Shown: positions 22,775 through 34,559 of the stretch, one piece after another
How the letters are laid out: every line of letters starts with the position of its first letter
How positions within the stretch are numbered: the first letter of the stretch is position 1
Made by a program: the position numbers and the translations under genes
DNA from: Larix kaempferi
Lineage: Eukaryota > Streptophyta > Pinopsida > Pinales > Pinaceae
DNA length: 64,000 nt
Direction of reading: 5' to 3'
Assembly (NCBI GenBank): GCA_027924585.1
Contig: BSBM01000321.1
Span: 2,307,001 to 2,371,000 of the forward strand
Notes under the pieces: model-generated
The model's database searches: none
Told to the model about the DNA's origin: nothing
What the model saw: the letters and a program-made list of their open reading frames with translations, nothing else

Positions 22775-24090
22775 TTATGTGAATTGATTTGGTACTAGTT
22801 CAACTTTGAATAGTTGTGCATTTGGTAGCTCATCTTCCAAACTCCCTTCTACTTCTCTAGACCCTAACCTGGAAAAATGATATGGTCCCATGTTATGCTT
22901 ACCAAGTTTCACCACCACCTCAAAGTCAAATTCTTGAAATAAAAGCAACCATCTGTGAATTCTTCCCCCCAACACTAGTTTATTCACTAGGTATTTCAAT
23001 GTAGAGTGGTCAGTAATTAACTTAAAGGAATTTCCTAGTAAATAGTGCCTAAATTCCTGCAATGTGTATACCATGGCCAAACCTTCACATTTTGTGGTAG
23101 TGTAATTCTTGTTTGAGTCTAAAATTTTTCTACTTGCAAAGGAAAATAGGTGATCCATGTTACTTCACCTAGTTGCGCAAGTACTACGCCAAGTGCATTG
23201 GAGGATGCATACACATCTACATGATACAGCTTTGTCCAGTCCAGAAATATCAAAATGGCGCAATCACTAGCTTGTCGTTCAGTATATCCAATGCTCCTAA
23301 CATTTTTGGGTCCTTACATACTTGATCTCTTTTTCCAATAGCTTCTCCAATGGCACATTAACCTTAACATAGTTCCTTATAAACTTCCTATAGTACCCAG
23401 TGTGTCCTAATACTACGCATAGCTCCTTAACTTAGGTTGGGGCTGCCATATCTATAATTATAGTAACCTTAGTTGGATCCATGAGCAATTTTTCTTTGCA
23501 CACTACATCTCCTAGCAGAATCCCAAACTGTGTGCAAAAGATGCATTTCTTCAAATTCAACGAAATGTGTAACTGCCTGCATCTATCGAGCATCATTCTC
23601 AACACTTATACATGTTCCTTCAACAAATTTAACATAGTCCACTCATCTGAATATACCTCCACAAATTTGTGCATGAATTCTTTGAAAGAACCTACCACAA
23701 TTCGAGAAAAAAATGCTAGTTCATTCTTCAACCCAAAGGACATCACTATATAAGAAAATGAACCCCTTTCAGTTGCAAAGGTGGTATTCGTCTTGTCTTC
23801 CTCTGCAATTTTGACTTGGTGATATCTTGAAAATCCATCTGTAAATGAATAAGCTTCTCTTCCTCCCACATTTTCCAGCACTCAATTTGTAAACAGAGCG
23901 GGGAATGGATCATGTACACAGGATGCATTAAGGTTTCATAGGTCTACACAAATTCTAATGTCACTAATTTTCGTATCCTGCACCACCATGGGGCTAATCC
24001 ATTCCAGTTCTTCGACTAGAAATATGATACATGCATCCAACATTCTATCGATTTCATTACATAAGTTTCTCCTTATACCTGGGATTTAAT
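22775..24090 (-). pseudogene. Gypsy A reverse transcriptase and RNase H, degenerate
   Basis: The RT begins near 24090 (LVEELEWISPMVV) and continues at 23881-23606 (SFTDGFSRYHQVKIAEED, YIVMSFGLKN). The catalytic box is changed from Y-x-D-D to YSDE, so polymerase activity is lost. RNase H is read at 23158-22775 (SRKILDSNKNYTTTKCEGLAMVY, EFRHYLLGNSFKL, GRIHRWLLLFQEF) and ends in the acidic stretch ELPNAQLF that usually precedes integrase in these elements. Several stops and frame changes lie between them. Confidence 0.88.
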
Positions 24091-24099
24091 CGGTATGGT

Positions 24100-26020
24100 A
24101 TTTTACTCATAGGTTTCGCATTAGGATTTAGCTAAATTTTCATCTCCCCTAGAGATCTTGCAATCCCTTTGATTTCTAAAAAACTCCAAGGAAACAAATA
24201 TATGTATTCCTTCAATTGTAAGTCAACTACTTGTGTGAATGTCTCTTGGTCCCAATGGTCTCCAATCACAGGAATCTTGGGGTCTCTTTCTATTCCAATA
24301 TTGTACTTCTTTATCTAAATGGGTTTTGAATACATCAATGCAGTGCTACTTGAGGCCTCCTCTTTGACTGAGTGCTCACTCATGGTATCATTTATCTATA
24401 GCTTCCTGGGATCTTCTTCCTCTGTGTTATCACCACTTACCATCTAACAATAAATAAGTTGATTTGATTTTATCATCTATTTATGGTACGCGCAAGCTTC
24501 CCTCTACAGAAGTTATGGAGTTCTTTGGAAAAAAAATCTTTATCCAAAATAATATATCTTTGAGCACGAGATCATTTGATGTAAACTTGAATGTTGTGTA
24601 AAACTAATTGCTTAAGCCTCCCCATTATTTCTTCCTCCCAGTTTCTTCTTGATTGTACCAACTCCTTAGCACCATGTGAACCCACTGGTCCTTGGGAACC
24701 TATTTCTCTATCCATGTCTTTTCACGGTACCATATTTGTTCTTGGGGATCTTTTGTTCTCGTATACATGTTCATCAATTCCATATCTTTTGAGGGTTTGA
24801 ATCTTGTTTTGATGCATTCCACCACCTGCACCCAACTATGTAACATTTATTTATGTATTTCCCACTAGTGCATAGGTGTTCCTTTGACAACAACATCCAT
24901 TGCTCAAATTATTGAAGGTTCGGGAACATCTTTCTCCATTTGTTCTATGAAGGAATCCACTAGCCCTAATCCATCAAACTTCAGAGGATCTCGCAGATCA
25001 GATCCTATCTACTGCACTGACTTAGAAATCCTTGCTCACCTTCTATTGGACACCATAAAATCTATTTTCCCACATCTCCATTGCTTCCTCTGAATCGGTA
25101 TCAAACGAGCAAATATTCCTCCAACTAATCTCACCATCTTCGTTGGATTCACAAAGTATTCTTTACTCATGGTGATGTTATAAATATTTTATACATCCAC
25201 ACTCTATATGTCATCATTCACTGGTTATGTATAGCACTATGCTTCCCTAGGATCCAATGGAGAGACAACTCACAAGGTATTCGTCTCAAACTAAATTTGT
25301 CTATGCTTCAGGTCTAATACTATGTTATTTTTAAAGGCCCATTTGATGCCTAACAGGATTCCAAAGGTATCTATTTGATCCATGATATCAATCACTTCGA
25401 ATTATGTTGTTGTATTTACCACATCAATGTCTACCTCAACACTTTCCAACCTTCCTATAAGGTAAATCTGGAATTGATTGGATTTCATAAGCTATATAGG
25501 AGACCAAAATAACTTAGGATTACTCATCAACTCCCATGATTTCTTTAGTAGAATATTCACGTCGAATCTTAGGTCCAACATGACATCCTACATCTCGTAA
25601 CCTCTTAATTTTTCTATCATCTTAAATTCTATGTTTGTCCTTTTCCTTTTACTAATGTGGTGCACGCTTCTCTCTGGTAACATGATAGAGCTGGGAACCT
25701 CCATCTCACTTAATGCCATTAACCTCGTCAGTACATGCATCAGTTTCCTAGTAATCATGGGATCACTTAATAATTTGATATAACACTAAAAAAAATCACT
25801 TACTTGGTTCCCGGACTCATCCTCCTAGTAATCATTGTGCTAACTCTCCTACGTGCAGTGGTGTATCATTAATACCTTATGTGCATCATGCAGGAACTGC
25901 CTCTCCTGTGCAACATCAAAATTTTGTAGTGCCTTCATTGATTTTCTTATGTTTTCTTCTAGAGGTTGTTCCACGTAGCATCTTCGGTCCCCATAGAGTG
26001 CACGGTGTGTAGTATAGAAC
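24100..26020 (-). pseudogene. Gypsy A: protease/linker region, heavily decayed
   Basis: Between the zinc knuckle and RT, about 1.9 kb of minus-strand sequence should hold the protease. Only short open stretches broken by stops remain, and I cannot point to a DSG or DTG active site. Plus-strand open frames here look like chance. Confidence 0.4.
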
Positions 26021-26029
26021 TACACTAAG

Positions 26030-27010
26030 TGGCTAGTCTCTCTGCAGTTGAAGCATATGGGTTTCCTCCCTCGTCCCCCATAACCTCAACCTCTACATAT
26101 GTATCCTCCTCAAAATCCACCACCTCTTCCTCCACTTATATTATCCTTTGTGCCTTGGATGCAATAGGCATCTGCAATGTGCTCTTTCATCAACTGTAGT
26201 GCACGGTATCTATTCGCATCATGTCCTGTTGATTTACAGAATTCACAAAAGGGTGTATGTGTGATCTTTTCTCACTTCTGCAATGTTGGGAAATGAGGAG
26301 GTACGTGGCCCCATTGTCTACAAATATCACACCATTCTTCCTAAGGCCCCGTAGGGAATGGGTTTGGTGCACCAGTCATTGTATAATTTCCAAGTGCATG
26401 GAACTCATTCTGATGGTTCCCTTCCATGCAACATGGGGTGCACCACACATCCACACATGCACATTTTCCTTTGGTATTTGATTGCAACTGCATCATTAGG
26501 ACAGTGATTTGGGATTGCACCTATGCCATCCTTGCTAAAGTCTCACCTCCAAGTGTGGACTCTAGTTGCATCGTGATCTCCAGGCTTCGAACTATGTCAT
26601 AACCTTATATTGAGTAAGGGAGACACATATGCACAGAATGATTCCTACAATGATCCACTCTCTGTGATGTACATCCTGGATTTGAAAAGTTAATTTATCC
26701 AACAAAATATTAAATATTTGGTCGTATTCCCATACTATTTCACCTACCTATTGCTTGATTTCTTTAATCTATGTAATACATTGTGACTCTGACTTAGGAT
26801 TCTGAAATTCTTTCAACATATCCTTCTTTATATTTTCCAGGGACCTGGTTTCTCCTACAAGCACTATGGACTTATATTTCATGTACTAGTTCAAATCATG
26901 GTCTCTACATGTAGTCTCCAACTATGTTATTTTATATGCTTCATTTGTAACATGGTTTACGATCAAAACTACCTCACAAATGAACCATTCATGAAAGACC
27001 AGAAGTCTAA
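26030..27010 (-). pseudogene. Gypsy A gag with CCHC knuckle, degenerate
   Basis: One minus-strand frame from about 27010 to 26480, with a few stops, reads a recognisable retrotransposon gag core (ENIKKDMLKEFQNPKSESQ, EIVWEYDQIFNILLDKLTF) followed by a coiled Gln/Leu-rich stretch (VQSQITVLMMQLQSNTKG). Near 26060 a partial CCHC knuckle follows (CFNCRETSHLV), lacking its last cysteine. The order gag then knuckle then RT on the minus strand matches the element orientation. Confidence 0.75.
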
Positions 27011-27147
27011 GCATCGAATTGTTCATATGTCCTACCATATTCATCGTTCTTACAAATAATCTCCTTCTACTTGGTGATATTGCTCCTTCTATCCTCTGCT
27101 AAAATTATTCCTAACTTTTAATTCAACTAAACTATCTCCTTCTGTTT

Positions 27148-27420
27148 CTAAATTGCATGGGGAGGATGGTTCGAAAATGGGGTTATACCATGTGACATTG
27201 CATATCCTTCACTAACGGACCCAGATGATTCCTTGATCTTCATACGGTTTAATATTTCTATTAATACCAAGGCATCCTCATCTTCATCGCGCTCGCCATT
27301 TGTCATACTATAGGCATCTCTACTGCATCTAGCTACATTTGAGACATCAGAATCACAAATTGTCCACTGGGTTTTGATACAACCGTCTCCTTCTCCATCG
27401 TTTGCACTATCCACGTCCAT
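27148..27420 (-). pseudogene. Gypsy A: acidic ORF upstream of gag core
   Basis: A 90-codon open frame, rich in Asp, Glu and Ser (for example ERDEDEDALVLIEIL), lies 140 bp upstream of the gag core and about 860 bp from the 5' LTR. It probably is the N-terminal part of gag. No domain is recognised. Confidence 0.4.
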
Positions 27421-28261
27421 CTCTTATATGTCTTCTTATATGCCACACCTCTTTGTTGTCATTTCTTCATCCTCTACACTCCCTTCCAGTGCACTTCTCT
27501 TTTCAGCGTACCCTATTTGTTAATATTGGTTCTAAAAATCCTATTTACGATGTCTTCACCCCTCTTCCTCAAGCTCTCCATTATTTCCTTCCATTCTGCT
27601 TCCTTTAGTGCATTCCTTCTCTCATTCTTTTCTACTCTTTTTCTTTCCTTCTCTTCTGGGTACATCTTTTGTTGTCTTTCTATATCATCACACGACCCTT
27701 TTCTTCCTCAACCCCACAGATGTAAGGGTTTTATGCTTCCATCCTTTTGGGTTCCATGCACATCAATCCTTTTTCAACGAATAACATTTTAATCCAAAGG
27801 GGGATCTCTATCAATAATTAACCTCTAGGGATAGCTTCAAACTTTCTTTCTGCGCAACTAAATGACTTATTGTATTTGATGGAAAACTCTATTATGTATC
27901 CTTATTCTACCCTTTCAAACCAAAAATTGACAACCCTCATCCACTTATTCTCTAGGGTTTTTATTATAGTAATCGTTCCTTAATCCCAAACTATAGGTTA
28001 TTGACCTCACCATACAGGGTTTATTTATGTCTATCTTTTTATCCATGCATATAATAAACAAGGAAACTCAAAAGAAAATTTTGTGCACATCAGAGTAAAT
28101 GTACTTTTGCTTCCATATTTGGGGGTCAATTTGTAGGTTTCTATTTTCTTGCTGCGTGAACTCCTCCTATTTTCCAGATAGCCAATATTGACTTATGTCC
28201 TTCCTCGATGGATTCCACGTCATGTCCCCATTTCTTCATGAAAAAACTAACTATGTTGTAT

Positions 28262-28279
28262 CCTAGCAATGGAACCAAT
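28262..28279 (-). other. Gypsy A primer binding site (candidate, degenerate)
   Basis: After the 5' LTR the minus strand reads at, then tggttccattgctagga. It resembles the complement of plant tRNA-Asp used by Athila/Tat-type elements (TGGCGCCGTTGCCGGGGA) in about 11 of 17 positions. Decay makes this tentative. Confidence 0.4.
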
Positions 28280-28861
28280 TGTTGGCATAGTTTTAGACAC
28301 AAGGCTCAAAATACAAGACCAACAATAACCTCATGAGAATCGACATATTCAATATTCAGGAATGAATAAGGTCTCACTCGAGACTCTCATAAGAATTATT
28401 GGAACAAAATGGAGTTTAGAATTACATGAAATTTAACATAGTAATCTACCATCATTCATTCACAACAAATCCACATTCATAACACAAAAAAAATTAGAGC
28501 ACACATGTAGAAACAGGCCATCAAACCAACATATGTATTCCATAGAAATAGCCATACATTCATCTCTTCTCAAAGTCCATACATTCTAACTCTCTATTCT
28601 TTCATCTCTACAACCTCAACCACAACTACAACAAAAACCTTTCTTCTATAGCTACCTATTTCCTTAAATACATAATAGACAATAGTTATCAGACATTAAT
28701 TGTCCTTGACTATTTCCTAATCAACATATCATTGTGCATTCCTATACAATACATTATGAGTGCGTAGTATTTAACTGTAATTGTGCCAACACCGTGCAAG
28801 ACTACTACGCGCAACCTATCTTTTTGTTTCTCTATGAAAATGACTAACTACAGTGCCAACA
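28280..28861 (-). repeat. Gypsy A 5' LTR
   Basis: A 582 bp LTR partner of 919-1497, followed by the duplicated target tttgt at 28862-28866. Confidence 0.85.
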
Positions 28862-28866
28862 TTTGT

Positions 28867-29697
28867 CTCATTTTCTCTTTTTTATCATCTTGATTTCCTT
28901 CCCCTTGTGAGAGGGCAGGAGGAACCTTTCTCCAAGGCGTCAATGAAGGACTAAGTGATTGAGAAGTATAAAATGAATCCACATGTTGCACTGGAAATGT
29001 AAAAGGCGTTGTATTGTATGGTACACTAAGGTTTTAATTGGAGAAATTGGATCCCCTACTTCTTCCTCTTCTAACTCTAATTCCTCTAGATCCTTAACTT
29101 CTTCCTCTTCTTCCTCCTCTTATGTATCTACTTCCTTTTGTTCCAAAGGGATTTCCTTGTTGGCCTCTATTGGTGGATCTTCATGTTTTTGAATTATTTC
29201 TTGAATTGAATCCCCTATTGAGGCCTTTGATGTTGTATTCGTAGTGTCCAATAGATTTACTTTCCCATATTTAGGCTCCAAAGGTATCATAAACGGTTTT
29301 TCCTCTATGTTGTCCTTGTCCACTTCCTCTAAAAATTCAAGGGCCTCAAATCTATTGTTACTCATTATGGGTGGAATTTTTTTTAGTATTCTTTGGCTAT
29401 TGTGATCTGTTGGGTATAACTACTTTCTTCACTTATTAGGAACTAGCTTGAAAGGGTTCTACTCTTTATTACTAAGAGGATTTATTTTCTGGTTTGAGGA
29501 AGCCTTGTTTTCTTGGGTCTTTAGATAATTCTTGGCAAAGTGTCTATATTCATGACAGAAGTTACATTTAAATGAAATTTGATCGTGATCTAAAGCTTGA
29601 GGATGACTACATCCACCCATATTAATTTGGATTTCCTCTAGGATTCCCTTTTTCAATTCAATTCCACACATATTCTGGCATAGGAGTACAAAGTTGA
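28867..29697 (-). pseudogene. LINE-B ORF1, middle and C-terminal part
   Basis: On the minus strand, 29697-29459 reads LYSYARICVE and then, after a frameshift, the ORF1 nucleic-acid-binding knuckle (CNFCHEYRHFAKNY, in which the fourth ligand is Tyr instead of Cys). Open frame 29365-29120 continues with SNNRFEALEFLEEVDKDN, typical of plant LINE ORF1 downstream of the knuckle. A further frame reaches 28867 (SLSPSLTPWRKVPPALSQ). The chromovirus cuts off the N-terminal part (see 36060-36440) and Gypsy A cuts off the far end. Confidence 0.75.
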
Positions 29698-30049
29698 TGC
29701 AAGACCATCGGGGTCGATGTATCAGAAAGGCCTCATAAAAGGTGGGCCTTCGGAAAGTGATGCCAAAGGAAAATTCAAGAGATCTCGATGGAACGACGAT
29801 TTCTAATGGATCGATATTCTACAGTATCGGGAATGCCTCATCAAAGGAATACCATCTGGAAATGTGTCTAAAGGAGTGTGTGAGGAAAAGGAAAATGGAA
29901 GATTATTTCCCAAAGAATAAATATATTTATTAATAATTTGATGATTACAAAGATGACATCTGTGGTGAATATATAATCAATGAAGGAGCACACCAATGGA
30001 CGTGTCTCTTAATACACTGATCAATTAACTAACTGATTGGTTTGTTACA
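29695..30049 (-). repeat. Probable chromovirus 3' LTR
   Basis: Bounded on the minus strand by TGTAAC (30049) and a TG/CA end near 29695. Just upstream (30050-30095) is the gaggacgaaacattttagg motif that often precedes the 3' LTR of such elements. With no partner LTR the left border rests on the break in LINE-B ORF1 alone. Confidence 0.55.
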
Positions 30050-30126
30050 AACCATCTTGTCCTAAAATGTTTCGTCCTCGAATCATAGGTAAGGTAAAAA
30101 TGTTTAGATCTGAATTCTTCATTCTC

Positions 30127-30450
30127 CTAGGTAGCCTCATCTTCAGGAATATTCTTCCATTTGATAATATATTTGTTGACACTTCTAGAAAGAAGGGATT
30201 TAGTTATGACTTCTAAGATGCCTTCAGGAATTAATACTAACTTTCGTTCTTCATCTAAAAGGGGTAATTTTGTTTGTATATGAACTATAGGACCCAACTT
30301 TTTATTCAAACAAGAAACATGGAAAACATTGTGCAATCTACCCTTATTTGGAATATTAAGGGCATAAGAAACTTGACTCACTCTCCTCTTGATTTTATAA
30401 GGACAATAAAACTTGGGCGCAAGTTTATGTCTTTTATAATTCTTGAGCAA
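30127..30450 (-). pseudogene. Chromovirus integrase C-terminus and chromodomain
   Basis: A 107-codon open frame contains the integrase C-terminal module (KLAPKFYCPYKIKRRVSQVSYAL, IHNVFHVSCL-like) and then the beginning of a chromodomain (GILEVITKSLLSRSVNKY, IIKWKNIPEDEAT). Chromodomains on Ty3/gypsy integrases bind modified histones and steer integration. The canonical Trp after ATW/E falls beyond the stop. Confidence 0.85.
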
Positions 30451-30459
30451 TATTTGCTT

Positions 30460-31112
30460 ATAAGGTTGGAGCCGAACAAATATTCAGTATCCTACCGCAT
30501 ATTCATGATCCATTCTTCTCTTATCAGCTTGTTGCTTAATTCGATTTCTTGCTTGTTCAAGATGATTTTTCAAAATACATAGGACATCATCAAACATAGC
30601 TATATATTCTTTCACGGTATGAACCTTGAAATTGTTGACAACATATTCCTTTATTTAGGGGGGTGGATAACCATATAAGGCTTGAAGAGGGGTCATTTTT
30701 GTTGAAGTATGGTATGTAGTAATGTACCACCATTCGACAAGATGTAACCAATTGAGCCATTGTGACTAGTGATCAATCACAAAATTCTTTAGGTACCCTT
30801 CAAGGAATTTATTAACCACTTCAGTTTGTCCGTATATATCGGGATGGTCTTAAATGCTCATGGTTAAGGAGGGTAGCAACCTAGTGGAACAATTCCTTCC
30901 AAAATTTTCCCATAAACTTGGGATCTCTGTCGTTGACTATAACTTTGGGAAACCCATGGATCTCAAAAATATTTGTTACAGAGCTATCGACGACTTGACT
31001 GGCTTTGGCTTTCAATGATATTCCAACGAAGTGCACATATTTGGTTAATATATCTATGATTACAGATATACCATCTTTTCCTTATGAGGTAGAAAGGCCA
31101 GTGATAAAGTCC
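30460..31112 (-). pseudogene. Chromovirus integrase core
   Basis: Starting right at the TIR insertion, the minus strand reads MDFITGLSTS, VIIDILTKYVHFVGI and FPKVIVNDRDPKFMGKFW, that is, the core with both catalytic Asp residues. Downstream parts are broken by stops and I cannot place the catalytic Glu with confidence. The N-terminal part is on the other side of the insertion at 32220. Confidence 0.8.
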
Positions 31113-31116
31113 ATAG

Positions 31117-32219
31117 GGGTGAAAACATGAAGTTGGGAAACAATTTTGGCTTGTTTTTGACAAAAAACACTGCTAAATTTTATGTTTTTCAACTTCAACC
31201 TATTCAAACCCATATCTCCCTTAGGAATTTCAACTTGAGGTAAACACAAAGGTTTTAGAGAATTGAATTAGCTTTCTAATCATATTTTTTTTTTAAAAAT
31301 TTATGGGCATATCGTGGGACAAATTTGTTGTCAACATACGGCATATACTTGAAAATTTTAGGTATGGATAATGAGTGACCTATATTGACGATGGTTTTTT
31401 GATAGATGGTTACTCATTTTAGGGAAAAAAATTGTAGGCTCATAATCCACACACACTACACTGGATCCTGGACTATATTTTGAGTTTTTTAAGACTTGGG
31501 AACTATTTTTTATTATTTATCGAAACAACGTATGTTCAGAAAATGGTGCATTATCGACACATGTTTTTGTATTCACATTTTCTTTCAAATGCGACTCTTA
31601 TCAAACAAACTAAAACCAACCCATTGAAGAGGACACTTCAAGGAACATCCTTGTATTTTTTTAAAAAAATTGGCTTCGCCATTGTGATGATATTGAATTT
31701 TCATTGTGACTAATTTTTCAGTCACTAAAGTTTTTAATGATAAAGTTTAGTAAAAAAATAGTAATCCTAAATGAAATTCAAAAAAAAATATATTATGAGA
31801 AAGTAGATTGAATGATGAATCTACTGGTATAAACTCCAACATGTAATTCTCATGTTTTGCAGTGGTCCGACCTTGTTAAGTGACACATTTCTGAATTCTG
31901 CAGAAATGGTGCTGGAATTGTTGACCAGAAACTCTCGGGCGAGAAAATGTCTTCCGAACTCTAAGCCAAGAGTTTAGTTCAAACTCTCATCCGAGAGTTT
32001 TTTAAAAATACAGCGCGTGGATTGGTTCAAACTCTCGGCCTAGAGTTTTTTTAAACTCTCCGCCGAGAGTTTGAACTCTCAAAAATCTCGACCTAGAGTT
32101 TTAAAAACTCTAGGCCGAGAGTTTCAGGTTGACTTTTTTTCCCCTGTTCATCCGCGCGCCCTCTTTCCCAGCTTCACGTTTTTGTCACGAAATTGTTTCT
32201 CAACTTCGCGTTTTCACCC
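31117..32219. mobile_element. 1.1 kb TIR element (DNA transposon, non-autonomous) with hairpin array
   Basis: The insertion splits the chromovirus integrase exactly, and removing it plus one copy of atag restores the frame. The ends are imperfect terminal inverted repeats of about 30 bp: gggtgaaaacatgaagttggg on the left against gggtgaaaacgcgaagttgag read from the right. The 4 bp atag is duplicated (31113-31116, 32220-32223). No transposase is encoded. The right part holds an array of palindromic 18-20 bp units (31929-32124). Superfamily unknown; a 4 bp duplication is uncommon. Confidence 0.75.
31929..32124. repeat. Array of about six short palindromes (aaactctcggccgagagttt type)
   Basis: Near-perfect inverted repeats of 18-20 bp occur at about 31957-31975, 31981-32000, 32029-32048, 32053-32072 and 32105-32124, with a partial one at 31929. 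Arms are aaactctc and gagagttt around a variable GC core. Spacers differ in length and sequence. Confidence 0.8.
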
Positions 32220-32440
32220 ATAGATATTTTAGACCATTTTTTATATGGGATGTGTAGAGGTTGAAGAAGTCCTGGAGGAGCAATTGTTTCAATATTTTGT
32301 CACTGACAGGTATCACATTATACAACATATTTCAAAATATCGGCCTTCATACCTTTCCAAAAGAAGGATTGTCGAATATTATAGTATGTTTTGAAAAACC
32401 CCACATGACCTGTAGTTGAAGAGTCATGATTATGTTTCAA
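32220..32440 (-). pseudogene. Chromovirus integrase N-terminal zinc region, remnant
   Basis: The minus strand reads CDTCQ then APPGLLQPLHIPYKKWSKIS, the classic stretch that leads into the integrase core. Upstream histidines of the zinc finger are not clear. Confidence 0.7.
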
Positions 32441-32699
32441 GATTTGGAGTTTGAATTTAGAAGGGTTATGCAAATATATACTTCATGTGTACCACAATAT
32501 ACCATTCTCCTACGTAAAATTTGGATTGGTTTCCTTGTTGCTTTCAACTTCCTCTATTAACTTCCTTATCTATGGGATTTTGACATACTCAGTTCACACC
32601 TCTAAGATCTACTCAATAATAACTATGGATATAGCCCATAGTGTAGCGTTACTTTCATGTTTCCTTGATAATCAATCAGCAACCAATTTTTCCTTTCCC

Positions 32700-33140
32700 T
32701 TCTTATAAAGAATGTTGAAGTTAAAAACCTGGATTTTACTCCCCCATTTTTGTTGCTCCGATGAAAGTTTATTCTGGGTTAGGAAATATTTCAAACCGTT
32801 GTGGTTTGTTTTCGCAAGAAATTTGGTTCCCAACAAGTATTGTTTTCATTTAACCAAACCATGCATTATTTCCAACGTTTCTTTGTCATATGTATTTTGT
32901 TTGCTCCCTTGGTTTTAATCGTTGACTTTCGAAAGCAATGGGATGATTATCTTGCATAAGTACGACACCTATTAATCTTATTCCTAAAGCATCACATTCA
33001 AGGACAAATGTTTTGGAGATATTTGGGGTTGTCAAAACAAGGGTAGATTTCATTACAATCTTCATCGTTTTAAAACAAGCTTCAACCTCTTCATTCCATT
33101 TAAAAGCATATTTTTTCAGTACTGTTATTAATGGCACCAC
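32700..33140 (-). pseudogene. Chromovirus RNase H
   Basis: The open frame at 33140-32886 reads the start of Ty3/gypsy RNase H (FKWNEEVEACFKTMK, TFVLECDALGIRLIGVVLMQ, HPIAFESQRLKPREQ), including the first catalytic Asp. A stop follows at KYI and the rest continues in broken frames to about 32700. Confidence 0.8.
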
Positions 33141-33219
33141 AATCTATGTGTAGTTTCGAACAAATATTCTATAATAACCAATAAGACCTAGGAATCCTCT
33201 TAGCAATATGATTTATTGT

Positions 33220-34090
33220 CATAATCTTCTTTGGATCTACCTTGATTCCTTCATCTGATATGACATGGCCCAAAAGTACTGTCTCTCTTTGTCCAAAGTT
33301 GCATTTAGATTTGTTAGCATAGAACTTATTCTCTTCTAGGAGCTTTAATACAATCTCTAAGTACTTGAAGTGTGAATTCCATTTTTTGCTATAAACAAGG
33401 ATATCATCAAAGAAGACAAGTACAAAATTTCATAGGACATACAAAATAAATCATCCATTACTGCTTGGAAGGTAGTGGGAGCATTGGATAAACCAAAGGG
33501 CATGACACTAAAATCATACAACCTTTATGGGTACATAAGGAAAATTTGGGAATATCCTCCTCTCGGATTCTTATTTGGTAATAGCTTGATTTTAGGTCTA
33601 GCTTAGAGAAATATTTAGCTCCATGGAGCTCATCCAATAGTTCATCCACAAATGGACTCGGAAATTTATTCTTTATGGTAATTTCATTCAATGCTTGATA
33701 ATCAATGCAAAGCCTATATGACCCATCATTTTTTCTAACAAGTATGATCGGAGCTAAAAAAGGACTCTTACTTCAGGTAATAACACCACAATTCAATAAT
33801 TCTCGAACTAAGTGTTCAATTTATGTCTTATGTTGGTGAGACTGCCTATAAGACTTTCTTCTACTTGGAGTGGAACCCAGGATCAATTCTATGATGTGAT
33901 ATCTAGAATGAGGTGAGGGAAGACCACAAGGTGGTTCTTGAAAAATGGTACTATATTTTTCAAGAATTTTATCTAATTTCTTGGGGTCATCTTTTTTGTT
34001 TTCATTAGTAGTTCCCTCCATTGAATAGTAGTGTAGAAAATAGTCTTGGGATCCCTTCTTAATCATTTTTTCCATTCTGTTCGATGACAC
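33220..34090 (-). pseudogene. Chromovirus reverse transcriptase, frameshifted
   Basis: The linker at 34090-33821 (FQEPPCGLPSPHSRYHIIEL) leads into RT. The frame 33691-33458 contains NKFPSPFVDELLDEL and FSKLDLKSSYYQIRI. After a frameshift, VMPFGLSNAPTTFQ is read, and after another LVFFDDILVYSK, so the catalytic FxDD is preserved. It continues LLGHVISDEGIKVDPKKI to about 33220. At least two frameshifts and stops break it. Confidence 0.85.
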
Positions 34091-34141
34091 TATTTGAGGA
34101 GGGGGGCATTTAATTCCTTACAACTTGTACTTTCTCCCATT

Positions 34142-34441
34142 TTAAAAAAATCTTATAAACTTTTCTTGTAAATTCAACCCAACAGTACCAAGCATGGCTA
34201 ACCATTGGGCTCCGAATACAATGTCTACACCTCCAATTGGCATAGCATACATAGGAGACTTTAATTTGTATTCATTAATGGATAATTCTACCATATGACA
34301 TTTTTTGTCACATGAAATAATCTCGTTTCCCATAATTGAGACTTGAAATTGCGAGGTGGGATAAATGAATATGTTTAATTGTCTTGCTATCTTTGTATCT
34401 ATAAAGTTGTGTGAACTTCCAATATCTATGAGCATCGTCAC
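34142..34441 (-). pseudogene. Chromovirus aspartic protease
   Basis: A 99-codon open frame matches the retropepsin-like domain of chromoviruses. The active-site segment is LIDIGSSHNFI, where the expected DSG reads DIG. Further motifs are GNEIISC and VDIVFGAQWLAMLGTV. Ends at a stop near the linker to RT. Confidence 0.8.
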
Positions 34442-34559
34442 TTTAGTTTTCTTAATGACGCAATAGAATTTAAGAGTTTGGGTTGAGAAATACCTACCAT
34501 TGCAACTACTAGAAGTGTTAATGTATCGTTAGACTTATGGATGTTGGATTCATCGGAGT

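Larger units (their letters stand above)
919..28861 (-). mobile_element. Gypsy A: Ty3/gypsy LTR retrotransposon (outer, old)
   Basis: Diverged LTRs at 919-1497 and 28280-28861 start tgttggc and end gccaaca. They are flanked by the same 5 bp, tttgt (914-918 and 28862-28866). Internal pieces run on the minus strand in the order gag, CCHC, RT, RNase H, integrase, extra ORF, which is Ty3/gypsy order. LINE-A and everything nested in it (4390-21221) split the body, so the element itself is about 11 kb. The integrase and RNase H resemble the Tat/Athila side of the family by the look of their motifs; this is an inference. All domains carry stops or lost catalytic residues. Confidence 0.85.

Noticed and set aside
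27402-27792. Plus-strand ORFs of 68 and 91 codons
   Set aside because: Low-complexity Ser/Leu/Phe-rich frames antisense to the Gypsy A gag and leader; no domain.
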